This document shows, in pieces, positions 46,492-57,265 of a DNA stretch of 64,000 nucleotides; the first letter of the stretch is position 1, and every line of letters starts with the position of its first letter. The translations under genes were made by a program, and so were the position numbers. Source of the DNA: Patagioenas fasciata (taxonomy: Eukaryota > Chordata > Aves > Columbiformes > Columbidae); NCBI RefSeq assembly GCF_037038585.1, contig NC_092559.1:10836488-10900487 (forward strand), read 5' to 3'. Under the pieces are notes generated by a model, which saw only the letters and a program-made list of their open reading frames with translations, ran no database searches and was not told the DNA's origin.

Positions 46492-47426
46492 TTAGTTTTC
46501 ATCACTGCCTACCTGAAAAATTATTAATGGATAGTAGTCTGAGGGCCTAACCAGGGCAGGAAGTTTCCTTTTTACATCTTTGACCCTGGCCCCAGGGAGA
46601 CAGCAGACTTTCCTAAGAAGTGGGCCTGCATATAGGACATCTCCTACAACCACAACCCACCTTTTTTTCTTTGTGGGAGCTGTTTTAATGGAGGGTGCAG
46701 GGTGACTTATCCTCTGCAGCACCTCCAACTTAATGGAACCACCTCCCTCAATGTTGTTGTTTAGTTCCACTTACAAGGCCTCATACCTGCTTTGCAAGGG
46801 AACCTGGAGGGGTGGAGTGGTCACAGTAGGAACCCTCCTCTTTCTGCCCCGGGGCAGGAACTCACTGCTATTTCCCCTTATTCCTCATGTTGCTGCATTC
46901 CACATCCTGAGCCTCATGCCTGTTGGACAGCAGCACCTAGGAAGGTGGGGAGGGTGTTTTTCCTGCCACCCTGTGTGTGGACTTTCTTCCATTCATCCCT
47001 TTCCCTTGACCTGCTTTCTTCAGTCAGGCAAGGGGAGGACACAGGAATCCCTTGATCTTTGTTTCTTGCTGGTGGTCTTACCCGCCCCTGGGCAGCCAGG
47101 GCTTGATCCCACCGGTCAATTTTCTTTTTCAGCTCCCTGATACTTCTCAACCTTTCCACCTCTTCTCTCAGCTCCACTACCAGACTGAGCAGGTCATCCA
47201 CCTGCTCACACCTCACACAACTGTTTTCTGTATTACCACTCCATACCAGTGAAAGGCTCTGGCATTCTCTGCAGCCTGAGATCTGGGTAGCTGCATGTTC
47301 CCATAGCAGCTCTGTCTGAGTTGCTGCCTCTTTCCTGTTGAGTGCAGAGTACTCACCTTTGCCCCAAGTGGATACCATAGTCAGCTCCTTCTGTGAGGGT
47401 GACAACAACCAAGTGAGATAAATCAC
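46492..47426 (-). pseudogene. CR1 ORF1 protein remnants
   Basis: Two frames. 47426-46914 (170 codons) has a Cys-rich start (CRECQSLSLVW, CVRCEQVDDLLSLV) leading into a coiled coil (ELREEVERLRSIRELKKKID). 46770-46492 has RWVVVVGDVLYAG, VCCLPGARVKDV and LVRPSDYYPLIIFQVGSDE. The latter matches the esterase-like domain of CR1-group ORF1, with the GDS block reading GDV, so the nucleophile Ser is lost. ORF1 is an RNA-binding or chaperone-type factor for CR1 mobility. Broken here. Confidence 0.78.
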
Positions 47427-47900
47427 TTGAGCTTGCCTTGCCTGCTTAAACTGCCTGCACGAACTGCTTCTGCCCTGTTCACTAGACCTGGTTACCTGTG
47501 CTCCCTAGGAGGACATTTAAATCTTCCCCGGTTGCTCTTGGCAACGCCCCTTCCGGGTCAGCCCCTCTCTCGAGATCAGCACTTTCACTGCGACTCTTTT
47601 GGCAGGATCGGAATCTCCCCCTCCTCTCTCCAATCCATGCCCAGCCTCAGTTCTTACCATAGCCACTGCTGTGCACGTCGGTTCACCGCGTTTAAACCTC
47701 CCGTGGTTCCTCTGCAGTCACTGCTGTGCTCATCACTTGCTGGAGACTATCGTCTTTGTGGGTTCCTTGACCAGTGCTGTTATGTTACCGCTTATTTGTT
47801 CTTTCTTTTCTCCTTGCTGCCTGATTAAACCCACGAGTTTTTTGCCTTTATTGCTTTTTTTTTTTTAAATCCTCCTCTCCATCCCACTGGGGGCAGGGGA

Positions 47901-48389
47901 GGGGTGAGTGAGCAGCATGTGGTTCTAGCTGCTGGCTGGGAAAACCAGGGCTAAACAATGACATACAGGCACGCAGCATTTCCCACCTTCCCTAGTCTCA
48001 ACAACCAGTTCATTTCTGCACACCACTTTTATTTGAAATTAATACTCCCAGAAAATGCTTTTATTGCCTCTTTGCCTGATAATAAAGAAAATGGTTATGT
48101 GTCATTTTTTGGCAGGTGACAGTTTTTTCTAGTTATCTCTACAAACACGTTCACTTCTATTTCATTGATCTTTCTCCTCCTCAACTGCATGATCACATAT
48201 GCATACCAAAATAAAGTGTGAACTAACTGTCTTCACTTTATATTGTATACAAGTTAAAAGTTGGTTTACCAAATCACTGTTTCTGTAGAGACTGACCACA
48301 AAATGAAATAACTCAACCCCCTGTTTCCCAGTTCAGGAGAAAGTCTTTTACTATTGCTAACATTATAGTCTCACACATGCAGATGCCTT
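47901..48389. other. Unassigned AT-rich stretch
   Basis: No feature recognised. Part of the 5' portion could still be CR1 leader. Confidence 0.35.
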
Positions 48390-48682
48390 CTGTCCTGGTT
48401 TTGTTTAAACCAAGACCAGTTCTCTTTCAGTGAATTTTCCTTTTGGCTAAGTTCTTCTAAGTAACTGCACTTTTCTGAAGTTGGCTGCATGTTTTCCAGA
48501 CACTGTTTGCTCCAGACCTGATAATGGTAACAATGGTATGCAGAAGAGGTCCAGCCAAGGTTGCTGATAATTTTTGCACGTTCCATAAATGAGAGGGGTG
48601 TACCTGCAAGGAGGGGCAGACAGAACAGGTGACCGGCATCTGAAGAGGACCCTGCCTGTCATGACTGTGATCCTAGCCCTAG
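48390..48682 (+). mobile_element. Family-B-like LTR fragment
   Basis: Begins CTGTCCTGGTTTTGTTTAAA and keeps the ACCAGTTCTCTTTCAGTGAATTTT-type U3 start, then GAGGACCCTGCCTGTC as at 41926. Cut off by the family-C LTR at 48683. Confidence 0.7.
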
Positions 48683-49020
48683 TGTGGGGGACTACGGTGG
48701 GTACGTGGATTCCCTGACGGAGGGCATGGTAAGAGAAATTAGCCTTGAAGATATGAAGGCCTACCCATGAGAAAGATGGGAGTAAAGGAGTATCCGGAGA
48801 TATTAAGGATGTACCCGTGAGAGAGAAGGGGATAGAAGAGTAACACTGATGATAGCAAAATTAGCCAATGAGATGTTACTGCTGTAACTTGTAAACAATA
48901 GTGAAGAGACACATGAATTGGTAAAACTGTATAAAAATGCACTTGTGGCAATAAATGGCATCTACTACTTTCATCCTGGAAGAACTTGGTCTATGTCGTT
49001 TGTCCGTCTCAGCCGTGACA
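48683..49020 (+). repeat. 5' LTR of family C provirus
   Basis: 338 bp, TGTGGGGGACTACGG to GCCGTGACA. It contains TATAAAA and AATAAA at about 48930-48956. Confidence 0.9.
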
Positions 49021-49022
49021 TA

Positions 49023-49040
49023 TGGTGACCCCTACGTGAT
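49023..49040 (+). promoter_or_regulatory. tRNA-Trp primer-binding site
   Basis: TGGTGACCCCTACGTGAT, one base from the alpharetroviral tRNA-Trp site. Two bases after the LTR. Confidence 0.85.
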
Positions 49041-49308
49041 CCTGTATGAAGAAGGATCTCGCATGAAGAAGAGACAGCGGTGAAGCTGTGACAGCTGAAG
49101 ACGAGCTGTGGAGACGGAGCCCGGTACAGCTGATAGAGCAGCCGAGGAGAGCTACCGAAGATCCGGATCGTTGAAAAGACACCACACTAAGAGTTGGTGA
49201 GCTACCGGGAACGGGGGGGGTATTATATTATCTACATGAAAGTTGCTTCTGAAGAAGCAGGGTATTAGCCCTCTGGAACTGACTTTACGAAGGAAGGACT
49301 GTGTTACT

Positions 49309-49938
49309 ATGGGGCAAAGCACTAGTGAAAGATGCAAAGAAACAACTGAACTGTTAACAACATGTCACTTGTTGCTAGAGACTTTCAGAGGATTAAAAGA
49401 GCAACGGAAACATGCAGAGACAGTGGGGAGGGATGGTCTTCCTGGCTCTCCTGGGCCAGATTCGGAGGAAAAGGCGAGATTAAGTACTACTCCGACCCCC
49501 CCTGTTACTAAAGGTTCGTCAACACCGCCCAAGTCCATATGATCTGATACGGATAAGGATCCGCGACACTTTCTTGGAAAGTTAAAAGGAATAGAGGAGG
49601 AGCGTACGTATGTGTGGCCCCGAAATCAGATAAAAGCTATGAAAGACTCACATGAAAAAACAGCGTTGGGTTATATACGATCTCGGGAGGGGCCCCCGGA
49701 GCACCGGTCAGAGCAGTGCGTTCAACCGACTGCTCCGCTGTCATCAATCACGGCTCAAACGTCTGCTCCACCATCATCAGTCGCGGTTCCGCCATCTGCG
49801 TCACCACCATTAATCACAGTTCAACCTTCTGCCCCGCCGCTATCAGTCGCAGAAGGAAAAAGTGGACATTTTTTTTTCCTATCCCCCCTTGCCTGGAGAT
49901 TTAGGTGGGGAGGATCCTCCTGTGGTGAGCCAGACTGA
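49309..49938 (+). pseudogene. ERV C gag N-terminal remnant
   Basis: A plausible start MGQSTSERCKE at 49309, where Gly2 would allow myristoylation, in a frame ending at 49542. A second frame (49612-49938) carries a Pro/Ser/Ala-rich stretch with VQPTAPLSS- and VQPSAPPLS-type imperfect repeats. A stop and a frameshift separate the two. Matrix and spacer only; capsid is mostly lost. Confidence 0.65.
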
Positions 49939-50260
49939 GCTAAATAACGTAATTCCTATAAATTTAGGTCCCCCCAGTCTGCCCCCGCCCCCCTCCCACG
50001 CTGCTGCAGAGCAAATTCCTGAGGGTGGGGGTAGAGTTTCAGAGCGTAAACCGAACTTACCAAAAAGCTGGGATTTACCCCCCAGCTCTTGGAAGAGACA
50101 CTAATTGGCACACCACAACTACAGGCACGATAAATTCCTGAAATCCTGAGGCAGTCAAGAGACCTCGCATATCAAGCTATGATAAAGGTGCCTGAAAGCG
50201 ACAAAGCAGCCAAATCATTTGCAACTTGGTCTATGTCGTTTGTCCGTCTCAACCGCAACA

Positions 50261-51039
50261 CACTCATGTCTCTCTCCCTGCTACAGAAGTTGAATCTGGT
50301 TTGACTTCATTAAAAAAATGGTATTTATTTAAATTCCACCTGAAGTTCACTATGTAAGCAGACCTTGTATTAGAGATTTACAACATATTCTTTAGGAACA
50401 GGATCCAGTCTTTAGAAGGAGGACCTGAAACAGGATGATAAAGTAATAATTAATTAGAAAAAAACACAGGTGTGGCTCAAATAATAGCTTATATAAGTAG
50501 GTATATACTGCACTTGATCGAGGAGTTGCCAACGAGGAGAGGTCATTTGCCAGACACGATGGGAAGACCCTTGAAGAGGAAAATGCGACCAGGCTGTAAG
50601 AGTCTGCAATACAAGCTGAAGAATGCTAGATGGCAGCAAAGACCGCAAAATAACTAGATGTTTATGTAATCATTTCTTGGTATAGGTGCACTCTATGTTA
50701 AAAATTTCCAAGAACTGTAATGAATATGTAATTTTTCTGTCAATATAAGCAAAGCAAAAATGATCAGTTGTTGGTGCACTCATGGTGGAATATCCCCAGT
50801 GGGGTCCCAGTGTGGAATAAAGGAATGCTACTTTTAAAACCTTAAAAGTGGTTTTAAGAGTTATTAATTTGCTGAGTTTACAATATCACCTCAGTCAGTG
50901 TGGAGGGTAAGTTCAACTCTTGAAGATGGGGAAAATAAGAGTCTGCCAGCTGACACATTAAAAGACTTAAAATTATGAATCTTGCCACGTGGTGGTGGAA
51001 TATTATAATATGCATTTACTTAGCTAAATGATTTATATG
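50261..51039. other. Unassigned, with a possible LTR at about 50650-50880
   Basis: Within it, CAATATAAGCAAAG (TATA-like, about 50742) and GGAATAAAGGAATGC (polyadenylation-like, about 50815) are spaced as in an ERVL-type LTR. I could not fix its ends or find a target duplication. Confidence 0.35.
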
Positions 51040-51367
51040 AAATTTATATGGAGCTCATCCAGTGATCTGTGAGTAGTAAAATATCATCTCCATACAGCCA
51101 CACTTGTTGAGCAGAGAGAGCTCAAAGTAGGCTGACCCAGGCTGTTATATTTATGGAATAAAGTGGTTGGCTCGTAGTCAAATTGCATACAGTGGGAAAG
51201 ACTCCTTGCACCCATAACTTACTGGTGTTCACTATGTCATTCTGTTCCTTTGTGGGTTTCCTCAAAGGAATTCTTGGCCTAGTTGCAGCTCAGGCCTTTA
51301 CCTCCTTTGGAGCCTGTAGCAAACTGCTGCTGGTTTGGTTGGGGGAGGGTCAAGTGCATCTGTCACA
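51040..51367 (-). mobile_element. 3' LTR of ERV family E, minus strand
   Basis: On the minus strand it starts TGTGACAGATGCACTTGACC at 51367, right after a polypurine tract (plus-strand TTCCACCCCCTGA, 51368-51380). A TATA-like CATAAATATAAC is present on that strand near 51148-51160. The outer end is approximate. A second LTR of this family is at 63319-63640 in the opposite orientation. Confidence 0.7.
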
Positions 51368-51946
51368 TTCCACCCCCTGACTACAGTGAATCCACTTTAT
51401 CAGCTCATAGAGTGGTAGTGCAGTTACCTCTTGCCTCTGTGTCATAAATATGCAGTGTGTTGTAGATCAGCGGTTTAAGTGTTAAATTAATATTATATAT
51501 ATGCAATGATAATGTGTGCAAGCTTTTTTTAAGCAAATAGCTTTAGTAATATTAAATGTCATTGCAGCATTGAAGAATTCCTCGTGATGAACAGGGAGTA
51601 TTTTTTTAGTCATGTACCAGACTCTTATACATAAAATGTTCTTAACTCTCTCACTTGTGCATTCCCTTCACCTTCTTCTATTACTTGTTCACCAGTGGTA
51701 ATACTGAATGCAGCAGCCTTGTATTGCCATTTACCATTTATCCTTTTTGCTGAGGCATTGGTAAACCAAACGCCTTCTGTTGGTGTTTCTTCAGTGAGTG
51801 GGGGCACATTCAAAACTGGTGAGGGTTTGAAAGTTTGTTGTAATGCTAATGGATCTGCATTTACATGCATTTGTAATTTGGAAACTGTAGCCTGTAACAA
51901 ACTGCTGCTGGTTTGGTTGGGGGGAGGTCAAGTGCATCCATCACAC
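51368..51946 (-). mobile_element. ERV E internal remnant with RNase H
   Basis: Includes the RNase H fragment and, at 51888-51946, a piece resembling the start of the E LTR again (AACAAACTGCTGCTGGTTTGG). Almost all the internal region is deleted. Confidence 0.55.
51625..51900 (-). pseudogene. ERV E RNase H fragment
   Basis: GVWFTNASAKRINGKWQYKA corresponds to the RNase H start; the usual TDGS reads TNAS, so the catalytic Asp is lost. EEGEGNAQVREL holds the Glu block. Class III-like. Dead fragment of 91 codons. Confidence 0.7.
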
Positions 51947-52483
51947 AGTAGCCCAGGAGGAAGCTAAATGCTCCAAGGAGAACTGTGCCAGCCCCCAGCC
52001 TGCACTGGCTTTGCCCAGCTGTGTCCCTGCGGTACTGCTGCTGGCTGCAGGTGCTTATCAAAAGCTGCAGGGAGCCCCCTGGCACATCCGGTCTCCCACA
52101 TTCAGCCAGAAGCATCTCTTCACCCAGAAAGAGAATCACAGACTCACAGAATCACAGAATGTTAGGGACTGAAAGAGACCTCGAAAGATCATCTAGTTCA
52201 ATCTCCCTGCCAGAGCAGGAACACCTAGATGAGGATACACAGGAAGGCATCCAGACAGGTCTTGAATGTCTCCAGAGAAGGAGACTCTACAACTTCCCTG
52301 GGCAGCCTGTTCCAGTGCTCTGTCACCTTCACGGTGAAAAAATTCCTTCTCATATTTGAGTGGAACCTCCTGTGTTCCAGTTTGTACCCACTGCCCCTTG
52401 TCCTATCATTGATTGTCATCGAGAAGAGCCTGGCTCCATCCTCATGACACTCACCCTTTACATATTTATAAACATTAATGAGG

Positions 52484-53449
52484 TCACCCTTCAGTCTTCT
52501 TCTCTTCTCTTCTCTTCTCTTCTCTTCTCTTCTCTTCTCTTCTCTTCTCTTCTCTTCTCTTCTCTTCTCTTCTCTTCTCTTCTCTTCTCTTCTCTTCTCT
52601 TCTCTTCTCTTCTCTTCTCTTCTCTAAGCTAGAGAGACCCAGCTCCCTCAGCCTTTCCTCATAAGGGAGATGCTCCACTCCCTTAAACATCTTTGTGGCT
52701 CTGCGCTGGACTCTCTCAAGCAGTTCCCTGTCCTTCTTGAACTGAGGACTCCAGAACTGGACACAATATTCCACATGTGGTCTCACCAGGGCAGAGTAGA
52801 GGGGGAGGAGAACCTCTCTCGATCTACTAACCACACCCCTTCTAATACACCCCAGGATGCCATTGGCCTTCCTGGCCACAAGGGCACAGTGCTGGCTTAT
52901 GATCATCCTGCTGTCCACCAGGACCCCCAGGTCCCTTTTCCCTACACTGCTCTCTAACAGGTCGTTTCCCAACTTATACTGGAACCTGGGGTTGTTCCTG
53001 CCCAGATGCAAGACTCTACACTTGCCCTTGTTATATTTCATTAAATTTTTTCCTGCCCAACTCTCCAGACTGTTCAGGTCTCGCTGGATGGCAGCACAGC
53101 CTTCTGGCGTGTCAACCACTCCTCCCAGTTTAGTGTCATCAGCAAATTTGCTGACAGTGCACTCTATTCCTTCATCCAAGTCGTTGATGCATATATTGAA
53201 TAATACAGGCCCCAGTATTAACCCTTGAGGTACTCCACTAGATACTGGCCTCCAACTAGACTCCGCCCCATTGGCCACAACTCTCTGGCTTCTTTCCTTC
53301 AGCCAGTTCACAGTCCACCTCACTACCTGATTGTCCAGATCACACTTCCTCAGTTTAGCTGTGAGGATGCTGTGAGAGACTGTGTCAAAGGCTTTACTGA
53401 AGTCAAGGTAGACCACATCCACTGCTCTGCCATCATCTATCCATTTCAT
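52484..53449 (-). pseudogene. CR1 RT frame ending in an EKRRE repeat
   Basis: 321 codons, intact through the catalytic FADD, ending in about ten EKRRE units coded by the (TCTTC)n array. After the array the frame ends at KKTEG, and the rest of the CR1 C-terminus is in another frame. The first RT blocks lie upstream in a different frame. Confidence 0.83.
52497..52625. repeat. (TCTTC)n microsatellite
   Basis: About 26 uninterrupted 5-bp units. Other CR1 copies have a short GAGAAGAGAAG seed at the same place, from which it could have expanded. Confidence 0.97.
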
Positions 53450-53695
53450 TATGTCCTCATAAAAGGCTATGAGGTTGGTTAAGCATGACTTCCCCTTGGT
53501 GAAGCCATGTTGACTGCCCCTTATGACCCTCTATCCTCTATATGCCTTGAGATGGCACCAAGGATAAGTTGTTCCATCGCCTTTCCAGGGATGGAGGTGA
53601 GGCTGACCGGTCTATAGTTCCCCGGGTCCTCCTTCTTGCCCTTTTTGAAGACTGGAGTGACATTTGCTTTCCTCCAGTCCTCAGGCACCTCTGGG

Positions 53696-54335
53696 GGTGC
53701 CAGTGATCTCCAGCACCCTGCACAGGCAGGCATGCTAGCGGCTGCGCCAGACCGTGCAGGAAGGGGGTTGCATCCAGTGCTGGGAGCCCCCAGCCCTGCC
53801 ACAGACCCCGGAGCTGGCAGGGGGTCCGGTCCCCCTGAGCACCTGTCTGACGGCAGCCTGGTTCAGGGACTGGAGGCAGTGGTGGGAAGAAAAGACGAGC
53901 TTCAACCTGGCTCAGAGGCAGTGGGCGCTGCAGGAGAGGCAGCAGAAGCAAGCCCGGGGTCGTCACAGCCTTTCAGCCAGCTTCACCCCCTCCCTCACCC
54001 ACCAGTCCGAGTTGTTGGAGCTGAGCTGTCACCGCCGCTCTTCCCCGGCCAGACCCCATGTTCTCCCGGGAAGGTTCTCCGCGGGCGCGGGGCGAGGCAG
54101 TCCCCCGGCATTGCTGGCACCCGACGAAGCTCTGTTCTCCTCCCAGAGCCTGCGCTGAGCGGCAGAAGGCACTGCGGGACTACCTGGTAGTGGGGGCCGA
54201 ATTTCACCCCCCCCGGCAGCCAGGCTAGCCAGCTCTCCATCCTCTCCTCCCAGAGTCAGCTCTTCTCCGCTTCCCAGCCCCGCCACAAACGTCCCTGCAT
54301 GGGCTTCTGAAGCACCCAATAAACCCCGTCTGGCC
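53696..54335 (+). pseudogene. Unrecognised GC-rich host gene fragment, 3' end
   Basis: The sequence shifts abruptly to high GC. An open frame from 53739 to a TGA at 54156-54158 reads RLRQTVQEGGCIQCWEPPA early on, then WFRDWRQWWEEKTSFNLAQR and QWALQERQQKQARG. The dense Trp, Glu and Arg pattern looks like real protein. A possible acceptor AG precedes the CGG at 53739. An AATAAA at 54319-54324 would serve as polyadenylation signal. I cannot name the gene. It lies just upstream of, and in the same direction as, the HINT2-like pseudogene, so it may be a neighbour of HINT2. It could be a pseudogene or a last exon. Confidence 0.4.
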
Positions 54336-55023
54336 CAGCCTTCGCCCCAGGGTCTTTGAGGGGGCACTGGCGGCGGGGAGGGTCGAGTGGGAACTCGAGC
54401 TCGGCGAGTTCCTCTCCGGCAGAGGTTCAGCGGGCCGGTGCGTAGGTGATGCCTACATAGTGCTCAGAGGTGTCGACCCTGGGGGCGTGCGGACCCTTTA
54501 AGGCGCCGAGGGTCCAGGCATGGGAGTGACAGAGGCGAATAGGTGGTGAGGTGGGCAGGCGCGTGGCTGGGCGATGCGGGGGACTCTGCGTGCAGGGAAG
54601 CCGGGGGTTTGGTCGTGCCTTTGCCCTGTGTCTCACTCGCCGCTGCTCTCACCTCGGGGCAAGGTCTGCGGCGGGCATGAGCCCTGCAGTGAGCACCCAC
54701 ACGGCACTGCACTGGGCCTCTGAGCACCCGTGTGTGTCCACCCTCACCTCCACGTGCATCCCCCATAACTCCCATGCATATCACCTCCATGTAAATCGCC
54801 CCCATGTGCCTACTGCACCCCACATCACCCTGGCCTGTGTATCTCCCTGTGCCTCCCGCATTCCCCCACCACCCTAGGCCACAGGGTCCACATCCCTATG
54901 GGGGGAGGTCGTAAGGCCCGCGTGCCCCTCCGCCTCAGTGGTGCTTAGCGGTGCCCAGCGGGCAGGACGAGGAGGTGGGCAAGGCGCAGCAGGCAGCAGC
55001 ATGCCTGCCAGAATCCTCTATGA

Positions 55024-55157
55024 CAGGGGTGTCAAACTCATTTTCACTGGGGACCACATCAGCCTTGCGGTTGCCTACAAAGGGCCGAATGTAATTTTAG
55101 GACTGTATAGATGTACTCCTGTAGGAGTCCCCGGTGAAAATGAGTTTGACACCCTTG
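55024..55157. mobile_element. Palindromic hAT-type MITE, copy 2, in a HINT2 exon
   Basis: CAGGGGTGTCAAACTC at the left and GAGTTTGACACCCTTG at the right are terminal inverted repeats. A perfect 8-bp duplication CTCTATGA flanks it (55016-55023 and 55158-55165). Removing element and one copy restores a continuous exon codon run (ILYE). Shorter than copy 1, with an internal deletion. Confidence 0.93.
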
Positions 55158-55179
55158 CTCTATGAAGTCGACAAGATAA

Positions 55180-55350
<171 letters not shown>

Positions 55351-55604
55351 TGAATGGATACCCAGGATGCCGAGGTGAGTCCAGAGTTGTCTCTGGGACG
55401 TGGAGGAGATGCACGGTGCTGACCCTCCTGCTCTCTCCCCCCAGCTCCTTGGGCAATTGCTGGTTGTTGGTGGCATGCATGGTACAAGCGGAGGGGCTGG
55501 CCAATGGCTACTGCCTCAGTGAGTTGGTGTCCCCTCCACTACTCTGCCATGCTGTGGGATAGGACCCTCACTGGTGGTCCCGCAGGAGCAGAGCTGTGGG
55601 GGTT

Positions 55605-55940
55605 TGTTGGAGTGAATAAAGGACTCAGCATTCCAATTCAACGTGAATCACGCAAAGCCATTTATTACAGAAACAAGCCTCCTTATATATGCAACTATTC
55701 TCTGATCATGCGTCCACGCTCCAATCATGCATTCACTAATTGGATATCATCTATGTTCATGAGCTGTCCACACGCTGGAGTCTCACTGCTCATAGGTCCG
55801 TTGATTTACATCACATTGAGGTCTTGTTATTGTAGAGCTGCTTCTCTCCCACGGCAGGTCCTGCTCTCAGCTTTTGAGTTGGCCTTGAAATTCCTGGCTG
55901 GTTCAGTAACAAATCTCCATCTAACAGAAACCCCTCCACA
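55605..55940 (-). repeat. 3' LTR of family-A provirus
   Basis: Plus strand TGTTGGAGTG to CCCCTCCACA; the polypurine tract (plus-strand ATTCCCCTCTTTTTG) begins at 55941. AATAAA and TATATAAG equivalents are read on the minus strand near 55655-55690. Confidence 0.92.
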
Positions 55941-56593
55941 ATTCCCCTCTTTTTGTTCTTGAACCAGCCAGACCCCATTTACAGCGCGCTGAATCATCTT
56001 TGAAATACACTGCAATATACAGCACATGATTAACACAACAATCACAGTTACATATAATGCAACTAAGCCTTATTTAATAAGATCAAACAACTACCCACTT
56101 ATTCCAAAACATTTAAGCTATGTGTCAAACCTTAATTTTACTACGGCAATCTTATTAATGTACTGTTCTACTTTGTCTAAAGCACTTATTAATAGATCCA
56201 GAATAATCAAACAAGTTAATACAGCACAACCAGAATCCTGATGTTAAAAGCAGAAAACCTATAACTGCGTGATTTTGTAGAGCAACATGTCCAATACCAT
56301 CAACATCTATTATTAATTGAGTTAGTACTTCAGAAGTTAGATTAACCTATTTAAAAGACCAATAGCTTAACTTTGATATGTCTCCTAAGGTTTTACCAGC
56401 TGCTAGATCAGTGAGAAAGAGTGCATTGACTATCTAAGCGTAATATTGCCTTTTTGACTCTCCTGCTGTTTGTTCAAATTGTCATTCTCCACAGAAGGCA
56501 CACCACGAGCTTGCTAATAGGCTTCTAGATCACCAGGTCTGTGAGCATCCACAACACCGAACCAGGATTCATGGTCTACATCTGAAACAGTCC

Positions 56594-56818
56594 TCACAAC
56601 TTATCTCCCTCCTGTCCATTCGCATTCACCGAATCCTTGCCATCTCCACTCAGCCACGGCCCGACCCACCTCGCAGGAATCCACCCCGATCCCCGCCCTG
56701 CAATGCCACAAACACAACCCCCTCCCCAGGCCTTCAATCGATGTGGCCCTCTCCATTGACCAGCAACCTGACCACAACCAATGTAGGTTCCCTCTGACCT
56801 ACCATGGCCTTGGGTCAT
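56594..56818 (-). pseudogene. ERV A integrase C-terminal domain
   Basis: QWRGPHRLKAWGGGCVCG and WIPARWVGPW correspond to the SH3-like DNA-binding domain of integrase. Glycine substitutions at usually conserved positions mark decay. It follows RNase H with no zinc or catalytic domain between. Confidence 0.75.
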
Positions 56819-56827
56819 ACTTGCAAA

Positions 56828-57265
56828 TTATTTCATCACATACAATGACTCCGACAACTGGCCCTGTGGTGGTGTTTCCCCTACTTCTCCTCCCCCCCCC
56901 CTTTTTTTTTTTGTTTTGTTTGTTTGTTTGTTTTTTGTTTGTTTGTTTTTAAATAAACAAGCAAACAGCTTCGGAATCAGATACATGCGTTGGACCTTGA
57001 CTACGTACTCAAAATCACAAATCAAATATAGAGGTTCCTCCTTAAAAAGCTCTAAGTAATTTAAAGCTGTGCCAAGTTCTGCTAATTGGGTTGAACCTTC
57101 AATAATTTTTACAGAATAATGCCAATTTTTATCTTCATGCCAGACCACTACAGCTTTATGAGACTTCTCAAAACCATCAACAAAAACTTTGCAAGTATGT
57201 AGGATCAGACCAAAACCAAGTATGGCCTGTGACCTGATGTTAAAGACTTGAAGGTTCTGCAGCAA
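56828..57265 (-). pseudogene. ERV A RNase H frame
   Basis: 145 codons: connection end (LQVFNIRSQ), VFVDGFEKSHKAVVVW (Asp kept), STQLAELGTAL (Glu), ICDFEYVV (Asp). It then runs through a Lys/Asn/Thr tract coded by the microsatellite at 56904-56960 and ends KKRGGGG. The second half of the domain with the conserved His is lost. Confidence 0.78.
56904..56960. repeat. (GTTT)n and T-rich microsatellite
   Basis: T-run followed by GTTT units, within the family-A provirus; the related plus-strand copy at 27750 has only a short A/G run, so the array expanded in this copy. Confidence 0.85.

Larger units (their letters stand above)
42825..47900 (-). mobile_element. CR1 LINE with ORF1 and ORF2, minus strand, interrupted
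   Basis: Host CR1 read from 47.9 kb down: a GC-rich 5' leader (47430-47900, end uncertain), ORF1 (47426-46492), a tandem-duplicated spacer, ORF2 endonuclease (46100-45212), linker, RT (44018-42838). A second CR1 (44019-44923) splits the linker. The 3' end is missing: sequence stops at about 42825 in the RT C-terminal region. This is unlike ordinary CR1 copies, which lose the 5' end. Many stops and shifts. Confidence 0.85.
48683..50260 (+). mobile_element. ERV family C provirus with large internal deletion
   Basis: 5' LTR 48683-49020, primer-binding site 49023-49040, gag start region to about 50222, then directly the last 38 bp of an LTR (50223-50260, AACTTGGTCTATGTCG to CGCAACA). Most of gag, all of pol and env, and most of the 3' LTR are gone. 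No target duplication can be seen (CCCTAG against CACTCA). The gag segment at 50085-50215 is similar to family A at 24225-24350. Confidence 0.82.
52133..53695 (-). mobile_element. CR1 LINE with internal microsatellite, minus strand
   Basis: The 3' tail is at 52135-52165 (CACAGAATCACAGAATG). RT motifs on the minus strand include PVFKKGKKEDPGNYR (about 53640), [27 protein letters not shown] and FADDTKLGG. One open frame of 321 codons spans 53449-52484. GC-rich non-CR1 DNA starts at about 53695. Confidence 0.9.

Noticed and set aside
52497..52625. CRISPR-like or tandem gene repeat
   Set aside because: Pure 5-bp microsatellite within a CR1.
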